Positions 60,086-64,000 of a DNA stretch of 64,000 nt are shown piece by piece. Each line of letters starts with the position of its first letter. Within the stretch, counting starts at the first letter, position 1. Position numbers and translations under genes: made by a program. The notes beneath the pieces were generated by a model. It did not search any database and was not told the origin of the DNA. It worked only from the letters and a program-made list of their open reading frames with translations. The DNA is from Iris pallida (taxonomy: Eukaryota > Streptophyta > Magnoliopsida > Asparagales > Iridaceae), in contig JANAVB010033216.1 of the NCBI GenBank assembly GCA_029216955.1, positions 4,944,460-5,008,459 of the forward strand. The letters run 5' to 3'.

Positions 60086-60397
60086 AGTCTAAGTATTAAA
60101 ATATTAAGTTGTACCTCGTTATTCGTACATCGAAACCTATGACATGTAAATCGAGATAAGATGATCAACCATAAGGTAAATAATCTTATCATCGTGATCC
60201 ACATGGTCATCTTATCAATTTCAGCGATGTGGAATCGACTGATCTCAGTTTCGTTGCACTAATTTCGAAATACCAACATAATAAAAATTAATTATAACTA
60301 ATGGTGATACATAGAGAAACATCTATAGGCGTTGTCGGATGATGAAGCAAATATTGCCAATTTGTCTAGAATGGTCAAATCAGCTAGGAAAGCCTAC

Positions 60398-60872
60398 CCA
60401 TAAGTCCAGTTTGGACACAAGGACAAAAAGGTAATTTCGGATCAAAACGGTGTCCGTGTTGGACCAACTTTGCACCGAAAAACATACAAGAATACAAGTC
60501 CACTAAACCTAACAAAATATATGTCCCCGAAACCAGAATGACGAAACGAACCCAACGGTATATCCAAAATTGGAATCCGTTGACCCGATCTCAAAATGGT
60601 CCGTTGACTAGGATATTGAAATTCTAGTTTACACGAAAATATGTGCCAGAGCCAATGTCTACTAAATCTAGCAAAGTATATGTCAACGAGTCTAAAATGA
60701 AAATAGAAATTCAATGGTATATCGGAAATTGGATTCCAATGAGCTAATCTCTAAATGGTCCGTTGACTCGGATTGTGGGGTCCGTTTTGTACCGAAATAT
60801 GTGTCGGGGCCTACGTCCTCCAAATCTTACAAAACTTATATTAATTCATGCCAGAACGATGCCACGAGTCTA
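60398..60872. repeat. 159-bp tandem repeat in the E LTR, about three units
   Basis: Units begin near 60,398, 60,557 and 60,716. The second and third share GGTATATC, AAATTGGA, AAATGGTCCGTTGACT, ACGAAAATATGTG/CCGAAATATGTG and a conserved CAAATCT-CAAA word; the first is more diverged. Confidence 0.75.
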
Positions 60873-62865
60873 CTGGTGGTGACAAAATTAGAATTCGGAG
60901 TCCCGGGTCCAAAATTAAAATTATACAAGTTGGAAATTATGAATTCAGACGGCCAACTTTGGCGTCAAATTCAACCAATCAAACATGCTCACAATAAAAT
61001 GGAACTTGAGAAAAAAGAAGGTGGTTATACCAGCTATGCACAGGAACTAGTGGCACGTCAACTGGAGCTGCAAAGACGGAAATACGAGTCAATGAAGTTG
61101 GCTCCAAAAAACTGTCAAAAAGAATACAATTTAAATGGTCAACTTGGCTGCCGGTTTTGATCCATATAACGATCGAATTAACGGTTGAAACATGACAGGG
61201 GTGAAGGGGTATATACGGAGACTATGATGGAGAAAAGGGTTCATCGATCCAACAGTCGGATTTTTCGAAAAATATGCACGAATTTGTTATCCCGAAATAC
61301 GATTCTGAATTTGAATTCGTGTGCGTCACGACAGGATTTCGTATGAAATGCACAAATCACCTATGTGGCTCATCGGGGGATGAAGACCACCCAGGTGGTC
61401 GCCTGAGGTCGTCGGGGTCATGGGGGTGCTCGTGGGCGGTGATGTGCAGCCGCTGCCACGCGGCTAGTGCAGCCGCTGCTGCTGTTACTGTAGCAGCTGC
61501 TGCTTGTTCGTAGCTACTGCTGCTTGCTCGCTACTGCTGGCCGCACGCAGTCATGAGGTGGTGGTTGGACAAGGGTCGGTCGGACGAAAAGGAGGTAGAG
61601 ATGGTGATGCTGATGATGATGGTTATGGTGATGGCGTTGAAAATGGTGATAGTGTTGGTGAGTAGTAAAGAGAAAGAAGAAGAAGAGGAGGAGTGTAGTT
61701 GAGGGAGGATCGACCTAGGAAGGCTGTTGTTATGAGGAGGAGAGGTGGTGATGATGAAGTTGATGAAGGAGAGGAGAAGAGATGATGGGTTCGGCCAAGT
61801 TAGGCTGTTGAAAGAAAGAGATAGAGAGTGAGTTATTTATGAAGGAGAGAGAGAAAAATGCTTTACAAAAGTAAGGAGAGGGCATTAGGGCAGGCCATGT
61901 AGGAAAGAGTGTGGGGATGTGTGTCTTGTAGGAAATGTGTGGTGGTGATTAATAGAGGCAAAATCTAGGGCTAGGATTTTGTGTAACTATATTAAGTTAT
62001 ATCTTAGGAATTAAATCAATGGAGTTCTCCCTTGAATATTTGGAGTGGTAACACTAGGTGTTTGGTGTTTTGTAGGAGAGTGAGGGTGTGGCTATTCATG
62101 AGGGGTAACTTTAAGCTTGGGTTGGTTTAAGTTGAGTCGGGTCGGGTCAAAATCGGGCTTGGTGCAATAAATGGATTAATTTTGGTTATTTATGATCATG
62201 GGTAAATAAGTAGCATGTAGGGCTAAATTAAATGGGACACAAGTGTCATGTCGGTAGTAGGCTTAATGTGGGCCGTGTCTATATTTTGGGTCGATAAGTT
62301 TGGGACGAAATGGTATCCCCATTTCAAGTCGAAAATAAATTTGACTCCATGGGATGAATTAAGATTGGGTCTTATGTCAGGAAAGTTGTGCAATACAAAT
62401 AAAGCAAAAGATGGTGTGTCTGAGTGGCACACGAAGGTCATGGGTGTAGGATGTCTCAACTAGATCATGCACGAGAAGTTGGTTTTGAGAAAATGACTAG
62501 TCTTGTGCTCTTAAATTAAAAGTCACGGCAACGTACATATGATGATCAAAGATAAAAGTGGAAAATTTATTAATAATTATTCAACGATCAAATGGACTAA
62601 ATTAACCCAAGTTGTGCGATGCAAAAAGAGTACAAAGGAAAATATTTGAGTGGGACACGATATATCAAAATGAAGATAATCTTGTCTAATACAAACTCAG
62701 TAAGAAAGTTTTCAGAGATTGGCATCTCTGACGCTCCAGAAATCAAAGTCACAGAAAAGAACATTAAATAAAAATAATAATCAAATAACAATATTTATTA
62801 AAAATAAAAATAATAATCAAATAACAATAATCAAAAAATAAACCCTAAATTTCAGGGGGCTTACA

Positions 62866-63090
62866 TCCTACTCACCTTTTAAGAATTTCGTTCTCGAAAT
62901 TAAAATCATCTAATATGTCAAGCTAAGGTATGTAGCCGCTAAGGCACAGTACTCAATCTGCTATCCTTGTGATCATCCATTCTGTTTCTCTCTATAAATA
63001 TTTTGGTTCAGGTTTAACAAGCTTCTTCCATAAAAACTATGTCATTTTACCCTTTAGAATCTTCATATCGATAAGAACGTTTATGTATGC
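62866..63090 (-). mobile_element. Element E interior start (polypurine tract and pol end), truncated
   Basis: Sense: TTTCGAGAACGAAATTCTTAAAAGGTGAGTAGGA directly before the LTR, which is the gypsy pol-end signature and polypurine tract. After about 100 bases it becomes anonymous and is then cut by LINE-2. Confidence 0.7.
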
Positions 63091-63109
63091 TATATATATA
63101 TATATATTG
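63091..63109. repeat. (TA)n tail or target at the LINE-2 3' end
   Basis: CTATATATATATATATAT between element E sequence and the AATAAAA end of LINE-2, in the place where a poly(A) tail would be expected. Confidence 0.6.
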
Positions 63110-63393
63110 ATCAAACAACCCATTTTATTCAAGAAGGCCGAAAAGGCCGAACATATACAAGTATACCATAAGGCGCAAAATGCCGAGGCCTATACACGTA
63201 TACTGCCAAAAGAGAAGAAAAATGAAAACCAAAACGGGCAAGTCGGGCATAGGAGAGAGTTCCAGAAGACCGTCTGGCCGTGTGAACAGAGGCATTTTCT
63301 TTTGCGATACTGCCGAATGGTCTCCCAAATCAGTTGGACTGCGGTGTACTGGTATCCTTCATATCTCGCCTTGTTGCAATTTTTCCAGATAAC

Positions 63394-63975
63394 CTACGTA
63401 GCGGCGACAGCTACGATCTGGTGGCCATGGGACGCGGAAGCCCAGGTCACTATGAGGTCGTGAAAGTTGTCGCCCCCATGAGGTATTTTGTAATACTGGG
63501 AAAGGACTCTCCAGACCTTGACCGGGAGGTCCCCTTGAGTGAGAATGTGGTTGACTATTTTCGATTGACGATCAGAGCAGCATGTGCACGCTGACACAAG
63601 ACTAAACCCGATAGTGTTGAGAGTGTCATCAGTGGGTAGGATATTGCGTAGGGCTCTCCAAATGAGGAAGGACCACTTCTTGGGGATGCATGTCTGCCAG
63701 AAGGATGCAATGGTTGGAGATGGCGCGGCATTGCCTAGGATCACTCTCCTGGCCGATCGAACCGAGAATGCTCCGGCAACTGCGGGGGACCACTCGAGCT
63801 TATCTGCGTCCGACCCAATCGTCAATCCGCTACGTCGGATGCAATCGACCGCCTCAATTCCTGGCCCAGACCCGAATTTTGTTCCAATTCCAGTTGTTAT
63901 TAGAGGGGTCCCACAAGTCCTTGATAGTACTGTTCCTAGGGGCAGCTGAAAGGTTGGGAAGCAAGATGTCACCAA
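63394..63975 (-). pseudogene. LINE-2 ORF2 C-terminal relic with zf-RVT domain
   Basis: From about 63,800 down the frame reads KLEWSPAVAGAFSVRSARRVI, FWQTCIPKKWSFLIWRALRNILPTDDTL, CTCCSDRQSKIVNHIL and PVKVWRVLSQYY, the order of the zf-RVT domain (reverse-transcriptase-associated zinc-binding region) near the end of LINE ORF2. Upstream, at about 63,850-63,990, the true protein lies in a different frame (VGDILLPN, IKDLWDPSNNNWNWNK), so an indel separates them. The natural stop is at 63,394. It resembles the end of LINE-1 ORF2, diverged, so the two belong to related families. Confidence 0.85.
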
Positions 63976-64000
63976 CCCAGCGCTCCAGAATATATATATA

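Larger units (their letters stand above)
58559..62865 (-). repeat. Element E, 3' LTR (A/B/D family relative)
   Basis: 4,307 bp, TGTCACGACCGTACCC to GGGGGCTTACA, inserted in the copia RNase H region. It shares the terminal words GTACGTCCAGCCTACGC and GGCAGTAGAACGCTG with A, B and D, the acidic frame (58,903-59,018), the donor-like block (59,735-59,752) and a GGTCAA cluster (59,876-60,085). It lacks a clear CGTGTC island and instead has a 159-bp tandem repeat and GCT/GAT trinucleotide runs (61,470-61,640). A TATA-like TCATAAATAACTC lies in sense near 61,830. Confidence 0.85.
63091..64000 (-). mobile_element. LINE-2: 3' end of a second LINE
   Basis: Minus-strand plant L1-type LINE fragment entering from the right edge. 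In sense: C-terminal ORF2 sequence in two frames, stop at 63,394, a 3' UTR of about 280 bases, an AATAAAA near the end, then (TA)n at 63,091-63,109. The right edge of the window also shows TATATATATA inside the element. Confidence 0.82.

Noticed and set aside
60714..61160. 148-codon plus-strand frame in the E LTR
   Set aside because: Antisense to the element, begins inside the 159-bp tandem repeat, no recognisable domain.

Overview
The window looks like a heterochromatic, repeat-dominated stretch of a flowering-plant nuclear genome. I see no host gene. The evidence is the repeat types: LINEs whose ORF1 carries a DUF4283-like domain with a plant zinc knuckle and whose ORF2 ends in a zf-RVT region; Ty3/gypsy elements with very long LTRs; an Ogre/Tat primer site; and a SIRE-type Ty1/copia element. 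I do not try to name the species.

Layout. 1-17,091: a LINE on the minus strand (LINE-1), split in ORF1 by a complete, very young LTR element A (3,654-14,563, 5-bp target duplication GTTCG). 17,099-17,428: AT microsatellite. 17,429-18,470: older LTR fragment. 18,471-28,799: element B, a related older minus-strand LTR element. 28,800-35,625: old family-C Ty3/gypsy pieces (C1 minus with a reverse-transcriptase relic, C2 plus), with a 34/35-bp minisatellite between them. 35,626-46,179: element D, related to A and B, left LTR truncated. 46,180-50,590: degraded plus-strand family-C element C3. About 50,590-52,950: LTR end and leader of an Ogre/Tat-type element plus unassigned relics. 52,953-58,558: degraded SIRE-type copia element, cut in its RNase H region by the 4.3-kb LTR of element E (58,559-62,865). 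63,100-64,000: 3' end of a second LINE.

The most interesting system is the A/B/D(/E) family. Three separate elements have LTRs of about 4.4-4.65 kb around an interior that holds only gag. In all three, gag ends at the same place, where protease would begin, and the rest of pol is gone although the last bases of a normal pol end and the polypurine tract remain. One copy (A) has an intact 448-codon gag and nearly identical LTRs, so it moved recently and must have borrowed reverse transcriptase and integrase.

The giant LTRs share a modular plan: a conserved 3'-terminal block, a short acidic reading frame preceded by a branch-point-like CTGAY and a TTACAG acceptor-like site, a GGTCAA (W-box complement) cluster, an AT-rich tract, a CGTGTC/ACGTGTC-rich GC island, a TATA-like box and a conserved U3 end. 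The primer-binding region is shared across families and does not resemble the usual initiator-Met site. These points are inferences from reading the sequence; no alignment or database search was run.
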